A DNA stretch of 18,293 bases. Origin: JAWXUC01 sp044432975 (lineage in GTDB: Bacteria; Pseudomonadota; Alphaproteobacteria; RF32; CAG-239). Below, one piece after another: positions 6,570 through 13,437 of the stretch; positions within the stretch are counted from its first letter, which is position 1; each line of letters begins with the position of its first letter. Both the position numbers and the translations under genes were made by a program. The notes under the pieces were generated by a model. It was given only the letters and a program-made list of their open reading frames with translations. It was not told where the DNA came from and made no database searches. The DNA lies in contig JAWXUC010000020.1 of the NCBI GenBank assembly GCA_044432975.1, positions 1 to 18,293 of the forward strand, read 5' to 3'.

Positions 6570-8191
6570 TAACTAATTATTATAGAGCCGTCAAATAAGC
6601 TTTTTGAAGATATTTCTATGGTGTGTTTATCTGTGTTTATGCTAAATATCTTTGTTGAAGGGTTGAAAAGGTGTTCTAAAAACTCTTTTTTAAAGCCTTC
6701 CCAGTCATTGATTTTGTTGAAGAAACGTTTTTGAGAGTCTATAAGTTCAGGTATTGATGGTCCTGTTTGTAAAAAAACGATGTCTTCTTGCCACATTTCT
6801 ATAAAAGAATCATTATAAAAAGAGATTCTGCCATCAGGGGCAAAAATTACAACCGCATCAAAAATGGTGTTTAGCATATCTTTTTGCATATTTAATAAAG
6901 ACATATATTCATTTTGTTGGGTGATTTGGTTTGAAATGTCTTCAAATGCAAAAATTAATCCGCCTTGAGAATATGGAGCTTTTACTCTTTTTAGGGTTTT
7001 TTCATCTGTTAAGAAAACTAAATCTTCGATTGGGGCGCTGATTGTTTCAAAAGCTAATAATTCTTCTTGTTTATATGTTTTATATTGAGATGTTTCTGCA
7101 ATTATTCTTTTTTCTCTTAAAATGTCTAAGAATTGAGAGTATGTTGGCTTTGATAATGTCCATAATTTTTCTAGTTTAAATAATTTTATAAAGGCATCGT
7201 TGCAAAAGTTTAGTTTTTGGCTTTCATCAAAAACAACAAAAGCTGTACCTAATGCGCTGAAAATTTCTAGCTGACGATTTTGATTTTCTTTTAACTTTCT
7301 TTTAATGTCATTAAGCTCTGTTGTGTTGATGGCAAGGCCGCATGTTTCGTGTTCGTCTGATATTAAGCTATCAGTAATAGGCGCTTCTTCAAATTCAAAA
7401 AATTCTTTTGTGCCTTTTATAATTACACTAGAGGTTGCTTTTTTTGTTTTTTGAGTGCTTCTTGCTTTTAAGGGCAGATTTTGAATTGAGATGTCTGATG
7501 TTAAGGATAAAATATCTGTGTTATCTTCACAAATTTGCTGATAAGCTTTATTTTTATATATAACTTCAAGTTTGTCATTTCTGAACCATAAAGGCACAGA
7601 AATTGTGTTGAATAATTTTTCTAATAGGGTGTTTTTTTGGGTTAATTGATTTAAGCTTGTTTCTAAAAAACTTGATTTGGCACTAGAGAAGCTAATGTCT
7701 CTAAACCAAATAACATCACAGAAAACATTGCCTTCAATATCTGATATTTTATTGCCAAAGACAAATAATTTTTTACCTTTTTTTGTGCTAAACTCTTTTT
7801 CAAAAGCTAATCCATCTTCTTTTAGCGATAATACCATTTTACTTAAGTCTTTTGCGTCTTGGGTGGAAAATAAAGTTAAAATGTCTGTAAAAATACTTTT
7901 GGTGCCGTTGCTTAAGTTTAATAATACAGCTAATCTTCTTGAACAGGTTTCTTTTATTTTAGAGTTAGGGTCTTTTATGCTATAGTCTGGATAAAAAAAT
8001 GCAAAATAACCATCTTTTGTGGCATATAACATTTGATTGAAGGCGTCTTTTGAACGATTAGTTAAATAAACTCTTTGTTTTAATTGTAGGTTTCTTAAGA
8101 TAAGAGCGATGATTACTATAACACTAAAAGACAGAAGAATAATAGCTTCTGGAAAAAAATCTAAAATATTTTTAAAAAAAATCATATCCAT
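6557..8191 (-). CDS. Membrane-anchored multi-PAS protein without a kinase domain
   Basis: A 544-residue sensor-like protein. One membrane segment (about 13-33) is followed by four PAS-like units at about 45-168, 190-297, 305-420 and 435-543. Each ends in a PAS-type strand or exit such as VIWFRDISF, GLIFAFEDISNQI or DGSIIISYRQ. The third and fourth carry the clearest PAS cores (AFVVFDESQKLNFCNDAFIKLF; AVVIFAPDGRISFYNDSF). Alphaproteobacterial relatives with this arrangement usually continue into a histidine kinase; here the protein stops right after the last PAS strand. The downstream gene does not encode a DHp or ATPase domain, so a simple frameshift is not visible. Output must therefore be by protein contact or lost. 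The start at 8191 lacks a Shine-Dalgarno; Met3 is an alternative. Function is unknown; the PAS assignment is moderately strong. Confidence 0.75.
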   Translation of the reverse strand: MDMIFFKNILDFFPEAIILLSFSVIVIIALILRNLQLKQRVYLTNRSKDAFNQMLYATKDGYFAFFYPDYSIKDPNSKIKETCSRRLAVLLNLSNGTKSIFTDILTLFSTQDAKDLSKMVLSLKEDGLAFEKEFSTKKGKKLFVFGNKISDIEGNVFCDVIWFRDISFSSAKSSFLETSLNQLTQKNTLLEKLFNTISVPLWFRNDKLEVIYKNKAYQQICEDNTDILSLTSDISIQNLPLKARSTQKTKKATSSVIIKGTKEFFEFEEAPITDSLISDEHETCGLAINTTELNDIKRKLKENQNRQLEIFSALGTAFVVFDESQKLNFCNDAFIKLFKLEKLWTLSKPTYSQFLDILREKRIIAETSQYKTYKQEELLAFETISAPIEDLVFLTDEKTLKRVKAPYSQGGLIFAFEDISNQITQQNEYMSLLNMQKDMLNTIFDAVVIFAPDGRISFYNDSFIEMWQEDIVFLQTGPSIPELIDSQKRFFNKINDWEGFKKEFLEHLFNPSTKIFSINTDKHTIEISSKSLFDGSIIISYRQK

Positions 8192-8202
8192 AATTGCTTT
8201 TT

Positions 8203-8210
8203 ATTATAAT
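8203..8210. promoter_or_regulatory. Symmetric ATTATAAT, candidate shared -10 for divergent genes
   Basis: This self-complementary 8-mer contains TATAAT on both strands (plus 8205-8210, minus 8208-8203) in the 62-base gap between the PAS gene and tsaB. It could serve as the -10 in both directions. I see no good -35 on either side, so the call rests on the -10 alone. Minus-strand initiation would start about five bases before the PAS ATG. Confidence 0.35.
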
Positions 8211-8253
8211 ATGGTTAAAATAAAAAAAAATAAAAAAATTGAGGTTGTATATA

Positions 8254-8910
8254 ATGTATGGAATTGTTTTTGATGTTTGCGGAAAGTATGCAAATATTGC
8301 TTTATTAAAAGATGGTGAAACTGTTGAAAAGTTTTCTCAAAGTGCGGACTTTGGTCAAGCAGATTTTATATTGCCTCAAATTAAAGAGTTAACTCAAAAA
8401 CAAGGTGTTGATATAAAAGATTTGGCTTTTGTTTCTGCAACTACTGGCCCAGGTTCTTTTGCGGGGTTGCGTGCAGGGATTTCTATTGTTAAAGGTCTTT
8501 CTATTGCTTTACCTGAGTTGAAAGTTATTGGGATTAATTGCTTTGAGGTTTATTTGTCTGAAATTAAAAATTTATCTGATTGTAATTTAATTGTTATTGA
8601 AACAAAACGTGAGGATTTTTATGTGCAAATGTTTAATGCTAAAAAAGAACCTTTAATAGAGCCTTTAAATGCTTCTCGAGAAGATATTATATCTATGATA
8701 AAAAATAAAAAAGTTAGTATTATTGGTGATGGGGTGGAAAGGTTTTTAAATGTTTCTACAGGGATTGGCTTTAATGAGGTTGTTTTGTCAGATTGTTTAA
8801 GTTTGAAAGCTTTGTGTGATTTGGCTTATCATAAATATCAAAAGAAAGAGTTTAATTTTGTAAAACCGCTTTATATTAAAGAGGGAATAGTGAAAAATGA
8901 AAGCTGTTAG
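8254..8910 (+). CDS. tsaB: TsaB, t6A tRNA-modification complex subunit
   Basis: Partner of TsaD in making N6-threonylcarbamoyladenosine at A37 of ANN-decoding tRNAs. The 218-residue actin-like protein starts with the ASKHA-type strand MYGIVFDVCG. It carries the family signature ATTGPGSFAGLRAGISIVKG (62-81) and ends with the characteristic KPLYIKEG. I place the start at ATG 8254, 8 bases after GAGGT (8241-8245), rather than the upstream TTG 8239. The gene overlaps the downstream DNA methyltransferase by 14 bases. In many Proteobacteria rimI follows tsaB; here it does not. It is divergent from the PAS gene. Identification is secure. Confidence 0.92.
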   Translation: MYGIVFDVCGKYANIALLKDGETVEKFSQSADFGQADFILPQIKELTQKQGVDIKDLAFVSATTGPGSFAGLRAGISIVKGLSIALPELKVIGINCFEVYLSEIKNLSDCNLIVIETKREDFYVQMFNAKKEPLIEPLNASREDIISMIKNKKVSIIGDGVERFLNVSTGIGFNEVVLSDCLSLKALCDLAYHKYQKKEFNFVKPLYIKEGIVKNESC

Positions 8911-9796
8911 AAACAGAACTTTAGAATTAACTGATGATGATAGGGATGTTTTAAGGGGAAAACTTCAGAATAAATTTGTTTTAAATTCAACAATAAATGT
9001 AAATTTGTTTGAGATTCTTGAAAGTTTGCCAGAAAAGTTTGCAGATTTAATTATTATAGATCCGCCATATAATTTGGCAAAAGATTTTAATGGTTTTAAG
9101 TTTGTTGAAACTAAAGATGAGCCTTATAAAAAATATTTAGAAAGCTGGTTGCCTCAAATTTGCAAGTGTCTTAAAGATGATGGTTCTTTGTATTTGTGTG
9201 GAGATTGGAAGTCTTCTGTTGTGATGTATGATGTTTTAAGCAAAAACTTAAATGTTATAAACCGTATTACATGGCAAAGAGAAAAAGGACGTGGGGCAAA
9301 GTTAAATTGGAAAAATGGTATGGAAGATATTTATTTTGCGGTTAAAGATGTGAAAAATTATTATTTTGATGTTGAGGCTGTTAAAGTAAAAAAAAGAGTG
9401 CTTGCGCCATATAAACAAGACGGCAAGCCAAAAGATTGGCAAGAAACCGAAGATGGAAAGTTTAGATTAACTCATCCGTCAAATTTGTGGGATGATATTT
9501 CTATTCCGTATTGGTCAATGCCAGAGAATACTGAGCACCCAACGCAAAAGCCAGAAAAATTAATTGCAAAATTAATTTTGGCAAGTTGTCCTAAAAAAGG
9601 AGTGGTTTTTGATCCGTTTTTAGGTAGTGGGACAACATCTGTTGTGGCAAAAAAATTGGGGCGTCAGTATGTTGGCGTTGAAATGAATGAAGAATATGCA
9701 ATGTTGGCAGAAAAGCGTTTGCAAATGGCTGCTAAAAATAAGAATATTCAGGGTTTTGAAAAAGGTGTTTTCTTAGAACGTAACTTTAAGAAATAA
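8897..9796 (+). CDS. Orphan beta-class DNA methyltransferase (probably adenine-N6)
   Basis: Site-specific DNA methyltransferase of 299 residues. The catalytic motif DPPYN (55-59) comes first, with a variable target-recognition region between (about 125-205). HPTQKP (214-219) and the SAM motif DPFLGSGTT (239-247) come last; this motif order defines the beta class. DPPY favours N6-adenine over N4-cytosine. The family includes CcrM and many type II enzymes such as M.RsrI. The protein stops soon after the SAM-binding half and lacks the extra C-terminal domain of CcrM, and the recognition region does not look like CcrM's, so I do not call it ccrM. No restriction endonuclease gene adjoins it. The start overlaps tsaB by 14 bases, with GAGGGA (8881-8886) upstream. 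It ends overlapping mutT convergently by 11 bases. Target sequence unknown. Confidence 0.9.
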   Translation: MKAVRNRTLELTDDDRDVLRGKLQNKFVLNSTINVNLFEILESLPEKFADLIIIDPPYNLAKDFNGFKFVETKDEPYKKYLESWLPQICKCLKDDGSLYLCGDWKSSVVMYDVLSKNLNVINRITWQREKGRGAKLNWKNGMEDIYFAVKDVKNYYFDVEAVKVKKRVLAPYKQDGKPKDWQETEDGKFRLTHPSNLWDDISIPYWSMPENTEHPTQKPEKLIAKLILASCPKKGVVFDPFLGSGTTSVVAKKLGRQYVGVEMNEEYAMLAEKRLQMAAKNKNIQGFEKGVFLERNFKK

Positions 9797-9803
9797 GTTT
9801 TTT
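9782..9803 (+). terminator. Weak hairpin and T run at the methyltransferase end
   Basis: AACTT (9782-9786) can pair with AAGTT (9795-9799) over an 8-base loop, and the T run continues to 9803. It straddles the methyltransferase stop codon. The stem is only five pairs, four of them A-T, so it is marginal as a terminator. Confidence 0.25.
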
Positions 9804-10166
9804 GATTATTGCAATGTCTGCGGGAGGAAACGGGTAATTGTTTAATTCTTCTTTTGTTACCCACTTATAATCTTGGTGGACATTTAGTTTGAAATTTTCT
9901 ATATCTATGATTGTTGCAAAATAAACTTTTAGTAAAAATTCTCCATGTTCATATTTATAATGAGAGTCCATTAGAAAGTCGCCAATTTTTATTTGGACAT
10001 TTAATTCTTCAAAGATTTCTCTTTTAAGGCATTGCTCAATGGTTTCGTTTTCTTCTAGCTTGCCACCTGCAAACTCCCAAAGGCCTGCGAGTGATTTTCC
10101 TTCTGGTCTTTGAGCTATTAATATTTTATTTTCTTTTGTAATAATTGCGGTGCCGACTATTTTCAT
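9786..10166 (-). CDS. mutT: MutT-type Nudix hydrolase
   Basis: Small Nudix pyrophosphohydrolase of 126 residues, likely removing 8-oxo-dGTP from the nucleotide pool. The sequence has the MutT-style lead GLWEFAGGKLEENE (28-41) and a Nudix box G35-x5-E41-x7-R49-E50-x2-E53-E54. The box deviates at the end, with EELN-V in place of EELG-hydrophobic, and the usual EFPGGK reads EFAGGK. Catalytic glutamates are intact, so activity is expected. The C-terminal WVTKEELNNYPFPPAD resembles the MutT substrate-pocket region. A good AGGAAA precedes the ATG on the minus strand. It is a single-gene unit, convergent with the DNA methyltransferase and divergent from the small membrane protein. The 8-oxo-dGTP specificity is inferred; other Nudix substrates are possible. 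Confidence 0.85.
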   Translation of the reverse strand: MKIVGTAIITKENKILIAQRPEGKSLAGLWEFAGGKLEENETIEQCLKREIFEELNVQIKIGDFLMDSHYKYEHGEFLLKVYFATIIDIENFKLNVHQDYKWVTKEELNNYPFPPADIAIIKKLIS

Positions 10167-10189
10167 AAATTTTTCCTTTTTTGTTTTTT

Positions 10190-10217
10190 ATTTTATAAGT
10201 TTTTTTGTTAACATCAA
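10190..10217 (-). promoter_or_regulatory. Tentative mutT promoter
   Basis: On the minus strand TTGATG (10217-10212) and TAAAAT (10195-10190) have a 16-base spacer and lie just upstream of the AGGAAA ribosome site. Such matches arise easily in AT-rich DNA. Confidence 0.28.
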
Positions 10218-10241
10218 TAGCCTTGTGTAAAAATAATATAT

Positions 10242-10269
10242 TTGTTGTAAAAGTTGTTTGTTTTATGTA
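10242..10269 (+). promoter_or_regulatory. Tentative promoter of the three-gene envelope cassette
   Basis: TTGTTG (10242-10247) and TATGTA (10264-10269) with a 16-base spacer would start transcription near 10276, shortly before the GGAGG ribosome site at 10286-10290. Both boxes are weak matches. Confidence 0.28.
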
Positions 10270-10296
10270 CTGTAGAGTAAATTTTGGAGGTTTTTT

Positions 10297-10491
10297 ATGG
10301 TTTATTTTTTGTTGTTTTGTTTTTTTCCTTGTTTGGCTCATGCATATATTGATCCAGGAACAGGAAGTCTGTTTTTGCAAGCGATTATAGCTTTTTTTGT
10401 AACATTCTTTGCTTTTGCAGGTTCTGCTAGGGCTAAAGTTGTATCTTTTTTTAACTTATTAAAAAGAAAGAAAAATGATAAAGAAAAGTAA
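10297..10491 (+). CDS. Small membrane protein with YIDPGTGS motif
   Basis: A 64-residue protein with an excellent ribosome site (GGAGG at 10286-10290, 6 bases before ATG). Residues 1-16 look like a signal peptide ending in AHA, with predicted cleavage before Tyr17. The processed protein would begin with YIDPGTGS (17-24), then one hydrophobic helix (about 25-44) and a basic tail KRKKNDKEK. Short proteins carrying this YIDPGTGS-plus-single-helix pattern recur in bacteria, from memory often near alkaline-phosphatase-superfamily membrane enzymes, and no function is established that I know of. Here the gene overlaps the methyltransferase fusion by 17 bases, and that gene in turn overlaps the transferase, so all three are probably made together. 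If cleaved, the motif would face the periplasm right at the membrane surface. Gene reality is well supported; role unknown. Confidence 0.82.
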   Translation: MVYFLLFCFFPCLAHAYIDPGTGSLFLQAIIAFFVTFFAFAGSARAKVVSFFNLLKRKKNDKEK

Positions 10492-11884
10492 AGCTACATC
10501 TTGTTCTAGTTCTTTTAGGGATTGTTCTGGTCGGGTTTATTTTGCTGAAGATAGTGTTTTGAGAACAATTAATGATAATTATAAACCTCATTATGAGCGT
10601 TGTGAAGAATCTGGTTTTTTTAAGGAGGCTATTTCTTCAGGTTTGTTGTTGGATTTTTCTGAAGTGTCTCCAATTTTGAACTCTTGGAAGACCATTTCTG
10701 CGTCTTATTTGCCTTTTGTTAGCTATCCTTATGAGTGGTGTTTTGGTCAATTGAAGGACGCTGCTTTGCATACATTAGATTTATTGGATTTGTCGTTAAA
10801 GCATGGTTTGGTCTTAAAAGATGCTAGTGCTTATAATGTTGTTTTTTGTGGTGCGAAGCCTTTGTTTGTAGATACATTATCTTTTGAGATAAAAGAGGAA
10901 GGAAAGCCTTGGCAAGCTTATTTGCAGTTTTGTCAGCACTTTTTAGCTCCTCTTGCTTTGCAGGCGAAGAATAATATTGTTTTAAGTAAAATGCTTTGTT
11001 TGTGGATTGATGGAGTTCCTTTGGATATTGCATCTAATTTATTGCCAATTATTACAAAATTTTCGCCTTCATTAGCAATGCATATTCATCTTCATGCAAA
11101 GTTTCAAAAAAAGTATTTAGATGTTAAAGATGTTGGAGAAAAAGTTAATAATATTAAATTGCCTGAAAATGCTTTGCTTAATTTATCTAAGTCTTTAAGA
11201 AATGCAATTAATGGATTGGCTCTTTCTACTAAAATATCAACCCAATGGGGAGATTATTATTCTGATACAAATTATTCAAAAAAAGCTTATGATGACAAGC
11301 TTCATTGTTTGGAAAATTTTGCTGTTAAATATGCGGATGTTAATAAGGTGGCGATTGATGTTGGAGCAAACGAGGGGCTTTATAGTTATCACTTAAGTAA
11401 GTATTTTAAGCATGTTTTGGCTGTTGATATGGATTATTTGGCTGTGGAGAAATTATATCAGCGTCTTAAAAATGAAAATAATAAAAATATAACTCCGTTG
11501 GTTTTTGATTTGTGTAATCCTAGCCCAGCAATTGGCTTTGCAAATAAAGAAAGGCTTTGTTTGCCAGATAGGGTTAAACCTATTTATTTGAGTGCTTTGG
11601 CTTTGGTGCATCATTTGGTTTTTGGCGGAGGTATTCCTCTTGATAAAATTGCGGATTGTTTTTTTGATTTGTTAGATGATGGCGGAGTTTGCGTTTTGGA
11701 GTTTGTGCCTATTGATGATAGTCAAGTTGTGCGTTTGTTAAAGGCTAGAGATATTGCAAAATTACCTCAATATTCTTTAGATGTTTGTTTAGATGCTTTT
11801 GATGGGAAGTTTGCTTTGCTTGAAAAACATGATATTGATGATAGTAAAAGAACTATATTAGTTTTTAAGAAGGTGTTAAAATGA
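10475..11884 (+). CDS. Kinase-like region fused to class I SAM methyltransferase
   Basis: A 469-residue cytoplasmic protein with two parts. The N-terminal half (about 20-200) has a kinase/phosphotransferase-like core. HGLVLKDASAYNVVF places Asp116 and Asn121 as in a catalytic loop, and PLFVDTLSFE puts Asp133 where a metal-binding DFG/IDxE aspartate would be. A glycine-rich ATP loop is not obvious. The C-terminal half (about 255-469) is a Rossmann methyltransferase with SAM motif VAIDVGANEGLYSYHLS (292-308), motif II acidic loop LAVDMD (315-320) and ALALVHHLV (375-383). Proteins of this build are often annotated as SAM-dependent methyltransferases or NoeA-like after a rhizobial nodulation gene; I am not sure of that link. 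The start overlaps the small membrane gene by 17 bases and the stop overlaps the transferase gene as ATGA. Substrate unknown, possibly a glycan, lipid or the product of the next enzyme. Confidence 0.82.
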   Translation: MIKKSKATSCSSSFRDCSGRVYFAEDSVLRTINDNYKPHYERCEESGFFKEAISSGLLLDFSEVSPILNSWKTISASYLPFVSYPYEWCFGQLKDAALHTLDLLDLSLKHGLVLKDASAYNVVFCGAKPLFVDTLSFEIKEEGKPWQAYLQFCQHFLAPLALQAKNNIVLSKMLCLWIDGVPLDIASNLLPIITKFSPSLAMHIHLHAKFQKKYLDVKDVGEKVNNIKLPENALLNLSKSLRNAINGLALSTKISTQWGDYYSDTNYSKKAYDDKLHCLENFAVKYADVNKVAIDVGANEGLYSYHLSKYFKHVLAVDMDYLAVEKLYQRLKNENNKNITPLVFDLCNPSPAIGFANKERLCLPDRVKPIYLSALALVHHLVFGGGIPLDKIADCFFDLLDDGGVCVLEFVPIDDSQVVRLLKARDIAKLPQYSLDVCLDAFDGKFALLEKHDIDDSKRTILVFKKVLK

Positions 11885-13437
11885 AGAAACTTCTTTCTTT
11901 TATGAGTTTGACCTCTCCTTTGATTTTTCTTTTTTCATATTTATTTATTTGGTCAAAAAATATTTCTTTGTTTAGGTTTGAACATTATACAATATCTTTT
12001 GTGTTTGTTTTTTTTATCTCTTGTTGTTTGTTTTTTGTGGGAAGATTTTTAGAGAATATTTTTTGCAAAAGTTTTGTTGAAAAAGAAAAATTAGGATACT
12101 TGTTATCTTCACTGTTTTTTTCTTTTGTTATATCTTGTGTTTTTAAATGTTTTTTTTTAGATGTTGTTTTTAAAGACGGGCCTTTATTGTATCCTTATTT
12201 TGCATTTGCTTGTTTTTTTGTTTTCTTTTATTTAAAAAAAGTCAAAATTATAAATTTATTTTTTGCAGTTTTAGTTTTGTTATCTTTTTTTAATTTTTTA
12301 TTTAATTTTATTAATATTTATTTTGATGTGAAAAATTTGAAAAAAGAAATTGCAGAAGAGGCGATTAATGCTGATGTTGTTTTTGATAAAAAACCTAATG
12401 TTTATTTAATTTGGCTCGAATCTTATCAGGATTTTAAGACACAAGAAAATGTTTATAATATTGATACCGCAAATTTGAAGAGTTTTTTAAATAAAAATTC
12501 TTTTGTGGTAAAAGATAATGTTTATTCTAGTTTTTCTAGTACTATAAAGTCTTTATCTGATGCATATACTTTAGGCTTAACATCATCTTTGGATGATATT
12601 AAGGTGAAGGGAAGTGAGATTGCGTACAAAGATATTATTTCTGGTGCAAAAGAAAATTTTGTTTTTAAGACTTTTAAGAATAATGGTTATTCAATTTCTC
12701 AGATGTTAAAGGATGCGCCTTCTCATCCTGTTTCTTTTTATTTTAATAAAGATACTTATATAGATAGAACAGATTATCTTTTGGGCTATAGATTGAAGAA
12801 AATACTGTTTCCTTGTTATTATTTTTTTGGTGCTTATAGACGATATAAAATTTCTTTTTACTTGGCTAAAGAGTTTTTCTTTTTGAAGAAAGTTTTTAAT
12901 GAGATTGATTTAATATTAGCTTCTGAAAAGCCAGCTTTTTTTGCAATGAAAGCTGGTGCTGGTCATTTTTATGCAGTGCCTTTTTCTAAAAGTAAGTCAG
13001 AAGATTGGGTTGCTGGTGGTGTTTATAAACGTTTGGTTGAAGCTGCAAATAGTGAACTTGAATATATTATAAATAAAATTCTTGCAAAAGATAAAGATTC
13101 TATAATTGTTTTGATTGGTGATCACGGGTCTTTGAGATATGGACAAATAGCTGTTGATGTCTTTAATGATGAAAAAAAATTGAAGGAAAGATTGCTTTCT
13201 CATCAAGTTAATAATCAAGAATTTGCTGATGATTTATTTAAGGTGTTTTTTGCGATTAGGATGCCAAATGGTGAGAAGGTTGATATAACTAATGGTGATT
13301 ATATAAATAATGCAAGCTTGTTTAGGTGTATATTTTCTTATTTGAGTGATGATAAATTATTGTTAAAAACAAAATCACCCCAAGAAAGTTTTTATCAAGG
13401 GGTGAGTGTTATTAAAGATAATAAGTTGTTATTCTAA
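11881..13437 (+). CDS. LtaS/EptA-like membrane transferase (alkaline phosphatase superfamily)
   Basis: A 518-residue inner-membrane enzyme: five hydrophobic segments (about 11-26, 37-57, 72-96, 104-119, 123-147), then a large sulfatase-fold domain expected in the periplasm. This is the LtaS/EptA/OpgB layout. Candidate active-site residues fall in the right order: Glu180 in PNVYLIWLES (metal), Thr221 in SSFSSTIKSLS (nucleophile), His362 in AGAGHFYAVP, and Asp414-His415 in IVLIGDHGS (metal). Spacings resemble LtaS (Glu-Thr about 40, His to Asp-His about 50). Family enzymes transfer phosphoethanolamine or phosphoglycerol, or hydrolyse sulfate or phosphate esters; the donor here cannot be read from sequence. 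It is translationally coupled (ATGA) to the methyltransferase fusion. The 3' end overlaps kdsA by 4 bases and contains a terminator for the opposite strand. Confidence 0.85.
   Translation: MKKLLSFMSLTSPLIFLFSYLFIWSKNISLFRFEHYTISFVFVFFISCCLFFVGRFLENIFCKSFVEKEKLGYLLSSLFFSFVISCVFKCFFLDVVFKDGPLLYPYFAFACFFVFFYLKKVKIINLFFAVLVLLSFFNFLFNFINIYFDVKNLKKEIAEEAINADVVFDKKPNVYLIWLESYQDFKTQENVYNIDTANLKSFLNKNSFVVKDNVYSSFSSTIKSLSDAYTLGLTSSLDDIKVKGSEIAYKDIISGAKENFVFKTFKNNGYSISQMLKDAPSHPVSFYFNKDTYIDRTDYLLGYRLKKILFPCYYFFGAYRRYKISFYLAKEFFFLKKVFNEIDLILASEKPAFFAMKAGAGHFYAVPFSKSKSEDWVAGGVYKRLVEAANSELEYIINKILAKDKDSIIVLIGDHGSLRYGQIAVDVFNDEKKLKERLLSHQVNNQEFADDLFKVFFAIRMPNGEKVDITNGDYINNASLFRCIFSYLSDDKLLLKTKSPQESFYQGVSVIKDNKLLF
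13365..13405 (-). terminator. Intrinsic terminator of the sspB-kdsA operon inside the transferase gene
   Basis: On the minus strand TCACCCC (13405-13399) pairs perfectly with GGGGTGA (13381-13375) across a 17-base loop, followed by TTTTGTTTTT. The GC-rich stem is conspicuous in this AT-rich sequence. It lies about 30-60 bases past the kdsA stop, entirely within the last codons of the convergent transferase gene. On the plus strand no T run follows the stem. Confidence 0.65.

Noticed and set aside
6277..6576. Plus-strand serine/phenylalanine-rich ORF opposite the charged protein
   Set aside because: It is the antisense image of Lys/Glu-rich codons, with no ribosome site and low-complexity product.
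8897..9796. Naming the methyltransferase ccrM
   Set aside because: It shares motif order with CcrM, but the recognition region differs and the C-terminal domain is missing; a GANTC target cannot be supported.
10126..10380. Minus-strand ORF overlapping mutT and the small membrane gene
   Set aside because: No ribosome site, Lys/Asn/Thr-biased content typical of chance in AT-rich DNA, and conflict with two better supported genes.
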